NCBI RefSeq assembly: GCF_029836165.1
Contig: NZ_JAOEBG010000010.1
Span: forward strand, 1-64,000
From: Pseudomonas sp. GD04091
GTDB lineage: Bacteria > Pseudomonadota > Gammaproteobacteria > Pseudomonadales > Pseudomonadaceae
Direction of reading: 5' to 3'
Length of the DNA stretch: 64,000 nt
The number at the start of each line of letters is the position of its first letter. Position 1 is the first letter of the stretch. This document shows, one piece after another, positions 47,592-62,232 of this stretch. Made by a program: the position numbers and the translations under genes. Under the pieces are notes generated by a model. It saw only the letters and a program-made list of their open reading frames with translations. It ran no database searches and was not told where the DNA came from.

Positions 47592-47683
47592 GCCCATCGC
47601 GACACAAGGCCGCTCCCACAAGTACAGCAGTGCCTTTGAGGGCTGTGCTGTACTTGTGGGAGCGGCCTTGTGTCGCGATGGGC
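47592..47683. repeat. Inverted REP pair with perfect 38-bp arms
   Basis: The arm 47592-47629 (starting GCCCATCGCGACACAAGG, including a non-REP tail AAGTACAGCA) is the exact reverse complement of 47646-47683, with a 16-bp loop. It lies between the convergent adenosyltransferase and Nudix genes. Confidence 0.92.
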
Positions 47684-47703
47684 CACAAAGCGGCCCCAAT
47701 CAC

Positions 47704-48648
47704 TCAGACCTCAGGCCAGAACGCCCGGATCCCGGCCACCCCCTGCGCCCCGGCATCCCAGGCCCGCTCGCGCTCACCCGGCCCTACCCCACCCAGCAGG
47801 TAAACCGGCTTGTTGAACCCGGCAATCAAACGCTGCGCCTCATCCCACCCCAGCGGCGTGGCCTCTGGATGAGTCTGGGTCGCCTGCACCGGCGACAAGG
47901 TTACGAAATCAACCCCCATCTGCTCGGCCAGCGCCAGCTCTTCGGCGCCATGGCACGACGCCGCCAGCCAGCGATCCGCGGGGAACGGGCGGCCCTTGGA
48001 CGCATACTTGCGCAGCTGCGCAGCCGTCAGGTGCCAGCCGGCCGATGGGAAATCACCCAGCCATTCCAGCGGCCCCTTGAGCATCAACTGCGCCTTGCCC
48101 GCGCAGAGCCCGACCGCGTCCACCGCGACGTCACGGTACTTGGGATCGTACATGTCCGGCGCGCGCAGCTGGATCAGCTTGATCCCGCTGGCCACGGCTT
48201 TCTGGATGCCCTTGAGCAGTTCCGGCACATCCAGGCCGTCCGGGGTGATCAGGTACTGGTCAGGCAGGCGCGCGGCCGCGACGATCGGCTTGTTGGCTTC
48301 GGGGAATTCATACTGGTCAAGCTCGCGCGGCGCCACCCAGGCCAGCGGTTGCCCCTCGGCACCATGGGGTTCGCCGGTGAAGGCGTCCACCTCGCGCACG
48401 TCCAGCAGCACTTGCTTGTCCGGATAATCGTGGCTGACCTTGATCAGCGGCCGCGAGCGAGCGACCTCGATGCCCAGTTCCTCACGCAGCTCACGGGCCA
48501 GCGCCGCTTCGACGCCCTCACCCTCCTCCACCTTGCCGCCTGGGAATTCCCAAAGCCCACCCTGATGCTGCGTGTCAGCGCGGCGAGCGATCAGGATGCG
48601 TCCGTCGGTGCCACGAATGACGGCGGCAACTACATGAATCCGTTTCAC
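47704..48648 (-). CDS. Nudix (MutT-like) hydrolase fused to a ThiE-like domain
   Basis: A 314-residue two-domain protein. Residues 1-130 are a MutT-type Nudix hydrolase with the Nudix box GGKVEEGEGVEAALARELRE then ELGI (about 37-60); such enzymes remove 8-oxo-dGTP. Residues ~130-314 resemble thiamine phosphate synthase (LPDQYLITPDG; GIKLIQLRAPDMYD; FVTLSPVQATQTHP; PVYLLGGVGPGE) but the strict ThiE phosphate-binding motifs are altered. This fusion is common in Pseudomonas. The start is GTG at 48646-48648, overlapping the GST stop (GTGA). Confidence 0.93.
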   Translation of the reverse strand: MKRIHVVAAVIRGTDGRILIARRADTQHQGGLWEFPGGKVEEGEGVEAALARELREELGIEVARSRPLIKVSHDYPDKQVLLDVREVDAFTGEPHGAEGQPLAWVAPRELDQYEFPEANKPIVAAARLPDQYLITPDGLDVPELLKGIQKAVASGIKLIQLRAPDMYDPKYRDVAVDAVGLCAGKAQLMLKGPLEWLGDFPSAGWHLTAAQLRKYASKGRPFPADRWLAASCHGAEELALAEQMGVDFVTLSPVQATQTHPEATPLGWDEAQRLIAGFNKPVYLLGGVGPGERERAWDAGAQGVAGIRAFWPEV

Positions 48649-49277
48649 CCTTCACGCTCCGCCAGGCCTGCTTGCCGCCAGGCCTGGAAGGCCGGCCACT
48701 GATAGAGGGTTTCGATGTAGGCCGCCGCCTCGGCCGGCACCTCGACCCGGTAGGTGCGCAGGCGCACCGCCACCGGAGCGAAGAAGGCATCGGCCAGGGT
48801 CGGCCGGCCGAACAGGAACGGGCCGCTGTCCTTGGCCACCAGCCGGCACTCGGACCACAGCGCGACGATGCGATCGATGTCGATCTGCACGTCCAGCGGC
48901 ACCTCGGCCAGCGCTTCGTCACGGGACAGGTCGAACGGCATGTGCCCACGCAGGGCGAAGAAGCCGCTGTGCATCTGCGCACAGGCCGAACGGGCCTGGG
49001 CGCGAGCGGCGATGTCCGCTGGCCACAAGCGCGCCTCGGGGTGCTGTTCGTTGAGGTATTCGGCGATGGCCAGGGAGTCGGCGATCACGCCGTGCTCGCT
49101 CTTGAGCAGCGGTACCTTGCCGGTAGCCGAGAACGCAAGAATGCGCTTGCGGGTGTCGGGCTGGTTGAGTTTGATCAGGGTTTCTTCGTAGCGGACGCCA
49201 GCCAGCTCGAGGGCCAGGGCGCCGCGTAGCGACCAGGAGGAATACAGCTTGTCGCCGATGATCAGGTGATAGCTCAT
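48645..49277 (-). CDS. Glutathione S-transferase family protein
   Basis: A 210-residue GST: thioredoxin-like N-terminal domain (~1-80, with YSSWSLRGALAL as the active-site serine region and GKVPLLKSEHGVIADSLAI holding the cis-Pro and the glutathione-binding Glu/Asp-Ser pair) and an all-alpha C-terminal domain (GRPTLADAFFAPVAVRL). It likely conjugates glutathione to electrophiles; substrate unknown. Coupled to the Nudix fusion by a GTGA overlap. Confidence 0.9.
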   Translation of the reverse strand: MSYHLIIGDKLYSSWSLRGALALELAGVRYEETLIKLNQPDTRKRILAFSATGKVPLLKSEHGVIADSLAIAEYLNEQHPEARLWPADIAARAQARSACAQMHSGFFALRGHMPFDLSRDEALAEVPLDVQIDIDRIVALWSECRLVAKDSGPFLFGRPTLADAFFAPVAVRLRTYRVEVPAEAAAYIETLYQWPAFQAWRQAGLAEREG

Positions 49278-49321
49278 GATTGGGCTCCAGCGGATTCGGG
49301 ATATTGGCGCTGCCTTGCAGC

Positions 49322-49393
49322 CCTTTCGCCGCACAAGGCCGCTCCTACAAGAGCACGCGATCTCCGGTAGGAGCGGCCTTGTGCCGCGAAAGG
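49322..49393. repeat. REP element pair
   Basis: CTTTCGCCGCACAAGGCCGC and its near complement GCGGCCTTGTGCCGCGAAAG are inverted around a ~25-bp centre, with one mismatch. Located between argJ and the GST gene on the minus strand. Confidence 0.85.
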
Positions 49394-49416
49394 GCCGCAA
49401 GGCGGCCCCAGTTACA

Positions 49417-50634
49417 TCAAGTCCGATACTCGGCGTTGATCTTCACGTACTCGTGGGACAGGTCGGTGGTCCAGATGGTTTCGCTGCACTGGCCACGGCC
49501 CAGCTCGATACGGATGGTGATCTCCTCCTGGGCCATCACCTTCGAGCCCTGCTCTTCGGTGTAGCTCGGGCTGCGCCCGCCCTGGCTGGCGATGCAGACG
49601 TCGCCCAGGTACACATCGATCAGGCTCACGTCCAGCGCCGGGACGCCGGCGCGGCCGACCGCGGCGAGGATACGACCCCAGTTGGGATCGGAGGCGAACA
49701 GCGCGGTCTTGATCAGTGGCGAGTGGGCCACGGCGTAGCCCACGTCCAGGCACTCCTGGTGATTGCCGCCACCGTTGACCTGCACGGTGACGAACTTGGT
49801 GGCGCCTTCGCCGTCACGGACGATCGCCTGGGCCACTTCCATGCACACCTCGAACACAGCCTGCTTCAACGCCTCGAACAGCGCGCCGCTGGCCTCGGTG
49901 ACCTCAGGCACATCGGCCTGGCCGGTGGCGATCAGCATGCAGCAGTCGTTGGTCGAGGTATCGCCATCGATGGTGATGCGGTTGAACGACTTGTTGGCGC
50001 CGTCCAGGATCAGGTCCTTCAGCACGGCCGGGGCGACCTTGGCGTCGGTGGCGATGTAGCCGAGCATGGTGGCCATGTTCGGGCGGATCATGCCCGCGCC
50101 CTTGCTGATGCCGGTGACAGTGATGGTATTGCCGTCGTGCTGGAACTGGCGGCTGGCACCCTTGGGCAGGGTATCGGTGGTCATGATGCCGGTGGCGGCT
50201 TCGGCCCAGTTGTTCTCGGACAAGTCGTCCAGGGCGGCCTGCAGCGCGCCCTCGATCTTCTCGACCGGCAGCGGCTCACCGATCACACCGGTGGAGAACG
50301 GCAGCACCGAATCAGCCGGCACACCCGCCAGTTCGGCAAGCTTGGCGCAGGTACGCTCGGCGGCGGCCAGGCCCGGCGCACCAGTACCCGCATTGGCGTT
50401 GCCGGTATTGGTCAGCAGGTAGCGCACAGTGCCCTGCACGCGCTGCTTGGCAAGAATCACCGGCGCCGCGCAGAACGCGTTGAGGGTGAACACGCCAGCG
50501 ACGCTGGAACCTTCGGCGCAACGCATCACCACCACATCCTTGCGCCCCGGGCGCTTGATGCCCGCCGAGGCGATACCGAGTTCGAAACCGGGAACCGGGT
50601 GCAGGGTGGGCAGGGGACCAAGACCAACAGCCAT
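49417..50634 (-). CDS. argJ: ArgJ, bifunctional ornithine acetyltransferase/N-acetylglutamate synthase
   Basis: A 405-residue Ntn-type enzyme of arginine synthesis that recycles the acetyl group between N-acetylornithine and glutamate. It self-cleaves at T189 in [14 protein letters not shown], giving alpha and beta chains; the upstream [10 protein letters not shown] and the GKGASRQF-like substrate segments are present. The [20 protein letters not shown] start at 50632-50634 is typical of Pseudomonas ArgJ. Confidence 0.96.
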   Translation of the reverse strand: MAVGLGPLPTLHPVPGFELGIASAGIKRPGRKDVVVMRCAEGSSVAGVFTLNAFCAAPVILAKQRVQGTVRYLLTNTGNANAGTGAPGLAAAERTCAKLAELAGVPADSVLPFSTGVIGEPLPVEKIEGALQAALDDLSENNWAEAATGIMTTDTLPKGASRQFQHDGNTITVTGISKGAGMIRPNMATMLGYIATDAKVAPAVLKDLILDGANKSFNRITIDGDTSTNDCCMLIATGQADVPEVTEASGALFEALKQAVFEVCMEVAQAIVRDGEGATKFVTVQVNGGGNHQECLDVGYAVAHSPLIKTALFASDPNWGRILAAVGRAGVPALDVSLIDVYLGDVCIASQGGRSPSYTEEQGSKVMAQEEITIRIELGRGQCSETIWTTDLSHEYVKINAEYRT

Positions 50635-50663
50635 TAGAGCGCTCCTAGATAAATCGGTTGAGA

Positions 50664-50693
50664 ACAAAAAGCGGGGCCGCAAAGCGGCCCCGG
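50664..50693 (-). terminator. Terminator after secA
   Basis: On the minus strand GGGGCCGC, TTT, GCGGCCCC and then a T run (GCTTTTTG) follow the secA stop by about 30 bp, before argJ. Confidence 0.85.
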
Positions 50694-50722
50694 ATGTGTC
50701 ACGTTACTGCAAGTGGTTCAGA

Positions 50723-53458
<2,736 letters not shown>

Positions 53459-53768
53459 ATCGGCAGGATCTTCCACACGTAGGGATGGAGGGCGGCCCCG
53501 TGAGTCGCCCGTGCAGCCCTTAGGCCGCATGCGAACGAGCATTCTACCCGGAAACGATGGTGAGGAAAGTGGTGGATTTCCACGATGCTGGCACAGCGCT
53601 TTTAGGGGGCCTGACTAACATAGGGGCTTTTTGCGCAAGTTCAAGGTGCGCGAAGATGAAACGTATCAAGAATGACTTGCATCAAGATCCACCAACCGAT
53701 CGCGGGGCAAGCCCGCGATGAGGGCCCAACTGTTAGACTGTCGATCTTGCAACCCTCTGCGTACCCCC
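53459..53768. other. Intergenic region between divergent secA and dciA (310 bp)
   Basis: No convincing gene lies here. It must hold the promoters of secA (leftward) and dciA (rightward); no strong -35/-10 pair stands out. It contains an AT-richer stretch around 53590-53630 and a REP hairpin at 53699-53719. No SecM-like leader gene was found before secA. Confidence 0.6.
53699..53719. repeat. Single REP palindrome
   Basis: ATCGCGGGGCAAGCCCGCGA then T, a short REP hairpin 50 bp upstream of the dciA start. Confidence 0.75.
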
Positions 53769-54224
53769 ATGGCCTACAAACCCACCCCTGCCCGCCCCCC
53801 CGCCGACCTGCTGCGCAAGGCTCGGCCACTGCGCCTGCTGCTCAACCAGGCCGAGCGCCTGGAACACCTGCAGCGCCTGCTGGAAAGCCAGCTGCAGCCG
53901 GCCGCCCGCGAGCACTGTCATGTGGCGTCGTGGAAGGAAGGCACGTTGTTGCTGGTTGTGACCGACGGCCACTGGGCCACCCGCCTGCGCTACCAGCAGA
54001 AGCGCCTGCAGCGTCAGCTCCAGGCCATGGAAGCCTTCGCCAACCTGAGTCGCATCCAGTTCAAGGTGCAGCCGCCGCTGGTGCCGGCGAAACGCGAAGG
54101 TCACGGGCCTGAACTGTCGAGCAATGCCGCAGAGAGCATTCGTGGTTCGGCCGAGGGGATCAGCGATTCGAAGTTGCGCGCAGCGCTGGAGCGCCTGGCG
54201 GCGCATGCGCAGGGCAAAGCCTGA
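53769..54224 (+). CDS. dciA: DciA, DnaB replicative helicase loader (DUF721)
   Basis: A 151-residue protein of the DciA/DUF721 family, which replaces DnaC/DnaI as loader of the replicative helicase in many bacteria. It has the N-terminal KH-like domain (LLLNQAERLEHLQRLLESQL; HVASWKEGTLLLVVTDGHWA) and a disordered C-terminal tail. The position between secA and lpxC is that of the Pseudomonas dciA. Convergent with lpxC; the terminator at 54274 lies between them. Confidence 0.9.
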   Translation: MAYKPTPARPPADLLRKARPLRLLLNQAERLEHLQRLLESQLQPAAREHCHVASWKEGTLLLVVTDGHWATRLRYQQKRLQRQLQAMEAFANLSRIQFKVQPPLVPAKREGHGPELSSNAAESIRGSAEGISDSKLRAALERLAAHAQGKA

Positions 54225-54273
54225 TACACGACCCCGCGATAGCGTGCGCGGGCCTGTCGCGGGACACACCCTA

Positions 54274-54303
54274 TAAAAAAGGCCACCCGAAGGTGGCCTC
54301 AAT
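54274..54303 (-). terminator. Terminator of lpxC
   Basis: On the minus strand GAGGCCACC, TTCG, GGTGGCC and then TTTTTT follow the lpxC stop by ~22 bp. The TTCG tetraloop is a typical stable hairpin. It could also stop dciA transcripts on the other strand. Confidence 0.9.
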
Positions 54304-54324
54304 CACTAGAGAGAGTGTTCGAAC

Positions 54325-55236
54325 TTACACGGCCGCAACAGGGCGCATGTACGAGATCGGTGCCGTGCTGGCATCTTCGAACGTGACCACTTCCCAGGCG
54401 TCGGTTTCTGCGATCAGCTTGCGCAGCAGCTGGTTGTTCAGCGCGTGTCCGGACTTGTAGCCCTTGAACTCGCCGATCAGGCTGTTGCCCAGCAGATAGA
54501 GGTCGCCGATGGCGTCGAGGATCTTGTGCTTGACGAACTCGTCATCGGAACGAAGTCCGTCCTCGTTGAGCACACCGGTCTCGTCGACCACGATGGCGTT
54601 CTCCACACTGCCGCCCAGCGCAAGGTTGTGCTTGCGCAGGTACTCGATATCACGCATGAAGCCGAAGGTGCGGGCGCGACTGACTTCCTTCACGAACGAG
54701 GTGCTGGAGAAGTCGACGACCGCGCTCTGGGTCTGGCCCTTGAGGACCGGGTGATCGAAGTCGATCTCGAAGCTCACCTTGAACCCGTCGAAAGGCAGGA
54801 AAGTGGCGCGCTTGTCGCCCTCTTCCACCGTCACTTCGCGCAGGATGCGGATGAACTTCTTCGGTGCGTCCTGTTCTTCCAGGCCGGCCGATTGGATCAG
54901 GAATACGAAGGGTCCGGCGCTGCCATCCATGATCGGCACTTCCGAGGCGGAGAGCTCGACGTAGGCGTTATCGATGCCCAGGCCCGCCATGGCGGAGAGC
55001 AGGTGCTCGACCGTATCGACTTTGACGTCACCGTTGACCAGGGTCGTCGACATGGTGGTCTCGCCGACGTTGGCCGCGCGCGCCGGGATCTCCACGACAG
55101 GCGAGAGATCGGCGCGACGGAAGACGATGCCGGTGTCGACAGGCGCAGGCTTGAGGGTCAGGTAGACCTTCTCCCCGGAGTGCAGGCCGACGCCTGTGGC
55201 ACGGATGGTATTCTTCAGGGTGCGTTGTCTAATCAT
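54325..55236 (-). CDS. lpxC: LpxC, UDP-3-O-acyl-N-acetylglucosamine deacetylase
   Basis: A 303-residue zinc deacetylase that commits the pathway to lipid A. Zinc/catalytic residues are visible: H78 in [12 protein letters not shown], the [10 protein letters not shown] motif and the C-terminal [13 protein letters not shown]. Length equals other Pseudomonas LpxC. It is the last gene of the dcw cluster on the minus strand, 112 bp after ftsZ. Confidence 0.98.
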   Translation of the reverse strand: MIRQRTLKNTIRATGVGLHSGEKVYLTLKPAPVDTGIVFRRADLSPVVEIPARAANVGETTMSTTLVNGDVKVDTVEHLLSAMAGLGIDNAYVELSASEVPIMDGSAGPFVFLIQSAGLEEQDAPKKFIRILREVTVEEGDKRATFLPFDGFKVSFEIDFDHPVLKGQTQSAVVDFSSTSFVKEVSRARTFGFMRDIEYLRKHNLALGGSVENAIVVDETGVLNEDGLRSDDEFVKHKILDAIGDLYLLGNSLIGEFKGYKSGHALNNQLLRKLIAETDAWEVVTFEDASTAPISYMRPVAAV

Positions 55237-55348
55237 GGCATTGGCCGCTTCAGCGCAAATTGCGAACAGGTATCAACAAAGGCTGGGGATGATAACAGAC
55301 CCGGCCTTTGCTGAACACCAATCACCCTTATACCCCTGATAAATTCCA

Positions 55349-56545
55349 TTAATCGGCCTGACGACGCAGGAACGCCGGGATATCCAGGTAGTCCAGGTCA
55401 TCCTGAGGATTGAGTTTAGCTGCGGCCGCGGCACCCGCGTGGGCCTGGTTGCGCATCACGGTCGGACGCTCCAGGTCACGGTAGTTGACAGCCGACTGCT
55501 CCTGGCGAACCGGGGCCGGGTTGGAGGCCTCGTACGCCTGCTGGGCGGTCTGCAGGGTGTTGTCGACGACCTTGACCGGCTTCTCGATGCGCGCGCCCAG
55601 GCCGGTGGCGACCACGGTCACGTGCAGCTCGTCGCGCATGTCCGGATCGATCACGGTGCCGACCTTGACCATCGCGTGGTCGGAGGCGAAGGCCTCGATG
55701 ATGCTACCCACGTCGGAGTATTCACCCAGCGACAGGTCTGGACCTGCGGTGATGTTCACCAGGATGCCGCGGGCGCCCTGCAGGTTGACGTCTTCGAGCA
55801 GCGGGTTGCGAATCGCCGCCTCGGTCGCCTCGCGGGCACGGTTCGGACCGCTGGCGCAGCCGGTACCCATCATCGCCATGCCCATCTCGCCCATCACGGT
55901 GCGCACGTCGGCGAAGTCGACGTTGATCATGCCAGGGCGCTTGATGATGTCGGAGATGCCGCGCACGGCGCCGGCCAGCACGTCGTCAGCCTTGGCGAAG
56001 GCGGACAGCAGGCTTGCATCCTTGCCCAGGATGGTCAGCAGCTTCTCGTTGGGGATGGTGATCAGCGAGTCGACGCTCTCGGCCAGCATGCGGATGCCTT
56101 CGTCGGCGATCTGCATGCGCTTGCGACCTTCGAACGGGAACGGACGGGTCACCACCGCGACGGTGAGGATGCCCATTTCCTTGGCCACTTCGGCGATGAT
56201 CGGCGCCGCGCCAGTACCGGTACCGCCGCCCATGCCGGTGGTGATGAACACCATGTTGGTGCCCTGCAGCACCTCGGCGATGCGCTCGCGGTCTTCCAGC
56301 GCGGCCTGACGGCCGACTTCCGGATTGGCGCCTGCGCCCAGGCCCTTGGTCACGCCGGTACCCAGTTGCAGGATGGTGCGCGCGCCAATGTTCTTCAGCG
56401 CCTGGGCATCGGTGTTGGCGCAGATGAACTCGACGCCTTCGATGTTGCTCTTGACCATGTGGTTGACGGCGTTGCCGCCGCCACCGCCGACGCCGATCAC
56501 CTTGATGACCGGACTTTGCGGGACGTTGTCTACGAGTTCGAACAT
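55349..56545 (-). CDS. ftsZ: FtsZ, tubulin-like cell-division GTPase
   Basis: A 398-residue GTPase that forms the Z ring. The tubulin signature GGGTGTGAAP is at about 104-113, with T3 and T7-loop motifs (NVDFADVRTVM) and the C-terminal peptide DDLDYLDIPAFLRRQAD that binds FtsA and ZipA. Located 55 bp after ftsA. Confidence 0.99.
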   Translation of the reverse strand: MFELVDNVPQSPVIKVIGVGGGGGNAVNHMVKSNIEGVEFICANTDAQALKNIGARTILQLGTGVTKGLGAGANPEVGRQAALEDRERIAEVLQGTNMVFITTGMGGGTGTGAAPIIAEVAKEMGILTVAVVTRPFPFEGRKRMQIADEGIRMLAESVDSLITIPNEKLLTILGKDASLLSAFAKADDVLAGAVRGISDIIKRPGMINVDFADVRTVMGEMGMAMMGTGCASGPNRAREATEAAIRNPLLEDVNLQGARGILVNITAGPDLSLGEYSDVGSIIEAFASDHAMVKVGTVIDPDMRDELHVTVVATGLGARIEKPVKVVDNTLQTAQQAYEASNPAPVRQEQSAVNYRDLERPTVMRNQAHAGAAAAAKLNPQDDLDYLDIPAFLRRQAD

Positions 56546-56600
56546 TTTCCCTCTCCTTACAGTTCTCTAGTTGTCGCGCCTACCACTACTGCTTTGAAAC

Positions 56601-57869
56601 TTAGAAGTTGCTCTGGACCCAACGCTTGAGACGCTCAAGCACAGGGCCCTTCGGTTCATCGCCATAGCTGTTGTTGCTGCTGTTGCTGTTGCTGATACCG
56701 GTCAGGGACGGATCCTCGGACTGCTTCTGCAGGCCGTAGGTGAGCAAGCCCACACCGGTGGAGTAGATCGGGTTGCGCACCACGTCGCTCAGCCCCCGAA
56801 CGCTATGCGGCACGCCCAGGCGTACCGGCATGTGGAAGATTTCCTCGGCCAGTTCAACGGCGCCTTCCATCTTCGCGGTGCCGCCGGTGAGGACGATGCC
56901 GGCCGGCACCAGGTCCTCGAAGCCGCTGCGGCGCAGCTCGGCCTGGATCAGGGTGAACAGCTCGTCGTAACGCGGCTCCACCACTTCGGCCAGGGCCTGG
57001 CGGGACAGCTCGCGCGGCGGGCGGTCGCCGACGCTCGGCACCTTGATGGTCTCACCGGCGCCGGCCAGCTTGGCCAGGGCGCAGGCATAGCGGATCTTGA
57101 TTTCCTCGGCGTACTGCGTGGGGGTGCGCAGGGCCATGGCGATGTCGTTGGTGACCTGGTCGCCGGCGATCGGGATTACCGCGGTGTGACGGATCGCGCC
57201 TTCGGTGAAGATGGCGATGTCGGTGGTGCCGCCACCGATGTCCACCAGGCACACGCCCAGTTCCTTCTCGTCGTCGGTCAGTACCGAGTAGGCCGAGGCC
57301 AGCTGCTCGAGGATGATGTCGTCGATTTCCAGGCCACAGCGGCGCACGCACTTCTCGATGTTCTGCGCGGCGTTGACCGCGCAGGTGACCACATGGACCT
57401 TGGCTTCCAGGCGCACGCCCGACATGCCCAGGGGCTCGCGCACGCCTTCCTGGTTGTCGATCACGTAGTCCTGCGGCAGGGTGTGCAGCACGCGCTGGTC
57501 GGCTGGAATGGCCACGGCCTGGGCGGCGTCGAGCACGCGCTCGAGGTCGGCGGTGCTGACTTCGCGGTCGCGGATGGCGACGATGCCATGGGAGTTCAGG
57601 CTGCGGATGTGGTTGCCGGCCACCCCGACGAACGCCGAGTGGATGCGGCAGCCCGCCATCAGCTGGGCTTCCTCGACGGCGCGCTGGATCGACTGCACGG
57701 TCGATTCGATGTTCACCACCACGCCCTTCTTCAGGCCGCGGGACGGATGGGTGCCGATACCCACGATCTCCAGGGTACCGTCTTCGCCGACCTCGCCCAC
57801 CAGCGCCACCACCTTGGAGGTGCCGATGTCCAGCCCGACGATCATTTTGCCGCTATGCGCGTTTGCCAT
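56601..57869 (-). CDS. ftsA: FtsA, actin-like division protein
   Basis: A 422-residue actin-fold ATPase that anchors FtsZ to the membrane. Phosphate-1 motif VGLDIGTSKVVAL (12-24), phosphate-2 CLVDIGGGTTDIAIF and a C-terminal amphipathic helix (VLERLKRWVQSNF) for membrane attachment. A Ser/Asn-rich linker (NSNSSNNSYGDE) precedes it. Located 14 bp after ftsQ. Confidence 0.99.
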   Translation of the reverse strand: MANAHSGKMIVGLDIGTSKVVALVGEVGEDGTLEIVGIGTHPSRGLKKGVVVNIESTVQSIQRAVEEAQLMAGCRIHSAFVGVAGNHIRSLNSHGIVAIRDREVSTADLERVLDAAQAVAIPADQRVLHTLPQDYVIDNQEGVREPLGMSGVRLEAKVHVVTCAVNAAQNIEKCVRRCGLEIDDIILEQLASAYSVLTDDEKELGVCLVDIGGGTTDIAIFTEGAIRHTAVIPIAGDQVTNDIAMALRTPTQYAEEIKIRYACALAKLAGAGETIKVPSVGDRPPRELSRQALAEVVEPRYDELFTLIQAELRRSGFEDLVPAGIVLTGGTAKMEGAVELAEEIFHMPVRLGVPHSVRGLSDVVRNPIYSTGVGLLTYGLQKQSEDPSLTGISNSNSSNNSYGDEPKGPVLERLKRWVQSNF

Positions 57870-57883
57870 GGTCCTGCCTCTCT

Positions 57884-58753
57884 CTAATTCTTCGCAACGG
57901 CGGGTTGGGCCGTCGTCGGTGCATTCGGTTCCCGCCAGCCAACCGCTAATCCGTTGGCGTAACGCAGATCGATGCGGGCGATATTGGTGATCTGGTCTTT
58001 AAGCGATTTGTCGTAAATGGCAATGAAACGGCGCATCTTCTCCACCAGGTGGTCGCGCCCCAGCAGCAGCTCGATGCCTGGACCGGCGCTACCCGCGCCA
58101 GTGGTCAGGAACCAGCTGCCTCGCTCGCGCAGCTCCAGGCGAGCGATGGAAAAGCCCATGGGGCGCAGCATCTGGCTCAATACCTGATACTGCTGCATGA
58201 CTTGTTGCTGAGCGCGCTGCGGCCCGAACAGCTGCGGCAGGTGCTCGTAGTTGGCCAGCTCGCGCGGGGTGAAGGCCTGGCCCTGGTTGTTGAGCAAGGC
58301 CTCGTCACCCCAGCGCGCCACCGGCAACTGTTCTTCCAGGCGGATCACCACTTCATCCGGCCACACGCGGCGCACCTCGGCGTGGGCGATCCACGGCATC
58401 TGCTCGAGCTCCACGCGCATCGCAGCCAGGTCCACGGTGAAGAAGCTCGCCGCCACATAGGGCGCGATACGCTGCTGCACCGCCTGCTGGCTGATGTAGC
58501 TGAGATCGCCCTGCACGGCGATCTTGGTGATCGGGCGGTCGGCATACGGCATCAGGCGGATGGCGCCCTCGTAGGCGCCAAAGCCCGCGGCCACCAGCAG
58601 CACCGGCCACAGCAGGCGCTTGAGGCCACCGAAGCTCGGACGGGGCAGGCGCGCCGATACGGGCTCGTCGGCCACCAGTCGGCTGGCACCACGCGGCACC
58701 GGCTTGCTGCGGCCGGTAACGGGTGGTTGCTGACGTATCATCGCGCCTTGCAT
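57884..58753 (-). CDS. ftsQ: FtsQ, divisome bitopic membrane protein
   Basis: A 289-residue protein with a cytoplasmic tail (~1-45), one helix ([19 protein letters not shown]) and a periplasmic POTRA domain starting [20 protein letters not shown], followed by the beta domain ([19 protein letters not shown]). It links early and late divisome proteins through FtsB/FtsL. The ATG at 58751-58753 is 5 bp after the ddl stop. Confidence 0.97.
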   Translation of the reverse strand: MQGAMIRQQPPVTGRSKPVPRGASRLVADEPVSARLPRPSFGGLKRLLWPVLLVAAGFGAYEGAIRLMPYADRPITKIAVQGDLSYISQQAVQQRIAPYVAASFFTVDLAAMRVELEQMPWIAHAEVRRVWPDEVVIRLEEQLPVARWGDEALLNNQGQAFTPRELANYEHLPQLFGPQRAQQQVMQQYQVLSQMLRPMGFSIARLELRERGSWFLTTGAGSAGPGIELLLGRDHLVEKMRRFIAIYDKSLKDQITNIARIDLRYANGLAVGWREPNAPTTAQPAVAKN

Positions 58754-58758
58754 GGCTG

Positions 58759-61152
<2,394 letters not shown>

Positions 61153-61160
<8 letters not shown>

Positions 61161-62232
61161 GAGCCACCTCCAGGCAGATATCGACCACGGTGCTGGTTGC
61201 GGCAGGTTTGGCCAGGCGACGCGCGGTGCCGGCCATGGTGTTGAGTTTCTCGGGTTGCATCAGCACCTCGTTCAGGCGTTCAGCGAGCTGCGCTGCGCCA
61301 GTTGTCGCTTGTGGCATCAGGAAGGCGGCGCCTTCGCGAGCCAGGTATTGGGCGTTGTGGGTCTGGTGATCGTCGATGGCATGGGGCAACGGCACCAGCA
61401 TCGAGGGCAGGCCCGCCGCCGCGAGTTCGCTGACGGTCAGGGCGCCGGCCCGGCACACCACCATATCGGCCCAGCCATAGGCGTGGGCCATGTCCTTGAT
61501 GAACGGTTCGACCTGCGCCTCGACACCGGCCTCCTGATAACGCTCGGCGGTGATCGGCGCGTGGTTTTTGCCAGCCTGGTGGAACACCTCGGGGCGCAGG
61601 CTCGCCGGCACTTCGGACAGGGCCTTAGGCAACAATTTGTTCAATGGTTCCGCACCGAGGCTGCCCCCCATGACCAGCAGGCGCGCGCGGCGCTCGGCCA
61701 GGGGCGCGCGCTGTGCGTCCATGAACAGCTCCGGGCGCACCGGATTGCCGGTGGTGCGCAGCTTGTCGCTGGCGGCGAAGGTGTCCGGGAAGGCCTCGCA
61801 GACCCGCGCGGCCAACGGCAGCAGCAGGCGGTTGGTGGTGCCGGCGCGGGCATTCTGTTCGTGGATCACCAGCGGCACGCCGCACAGCCGCGCGGCGACG
61901 CCGCCGGGGCCGGTCACGTAACCGCCGAAGCCGACCACACAGACCGGCTTGAGCTCGCGGATGATGCGCCGCGCCTGCAGCACGGCCTTGACCAGGGTGA
62001 ATGGCGCCTTGAGCAGCGACAGCTTGCCCTTGCCGCGCAGGCCGGTGACCTGGATCAGGTGCAGTGGCAGGCCGGCCTGGGGCACCAGTTCGTTCTCGAT
62101 GCCGCGCGGGGTGCCCAGCCAGTGCACGCTGTAGCCACGGGCCTGGAACTCGCGGGCGCAGGCCAGGGCCGGGAACACGTGGCCGCCGGTCCCGCCGGCC
62201 ATGATCAGGACGTTCTTGCCGTCAGCGCCCAT
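61153..62232 (-). CDS. murG: MurG, lipid II-forming GlcNAc transferase
   Basis: A 359-residue GT-B glycosyltransferase on the inner face of the membrane; it adds GlcNAc to lipid I. Motifs [14 protein letters not shown] near the N-terminus, [18 protein letters not shown] and [30 protein letters not shown]. Start at 62230-62232 (MGADGKN), inside the end of ftsW (11-bp overlap). Confidence 0.98.

Noticed and set aside
53459..53768. A SecM-like leader gene before secA
   Set aside because: No open frame with an arrest-like motif and signal peptide was found in the gap.
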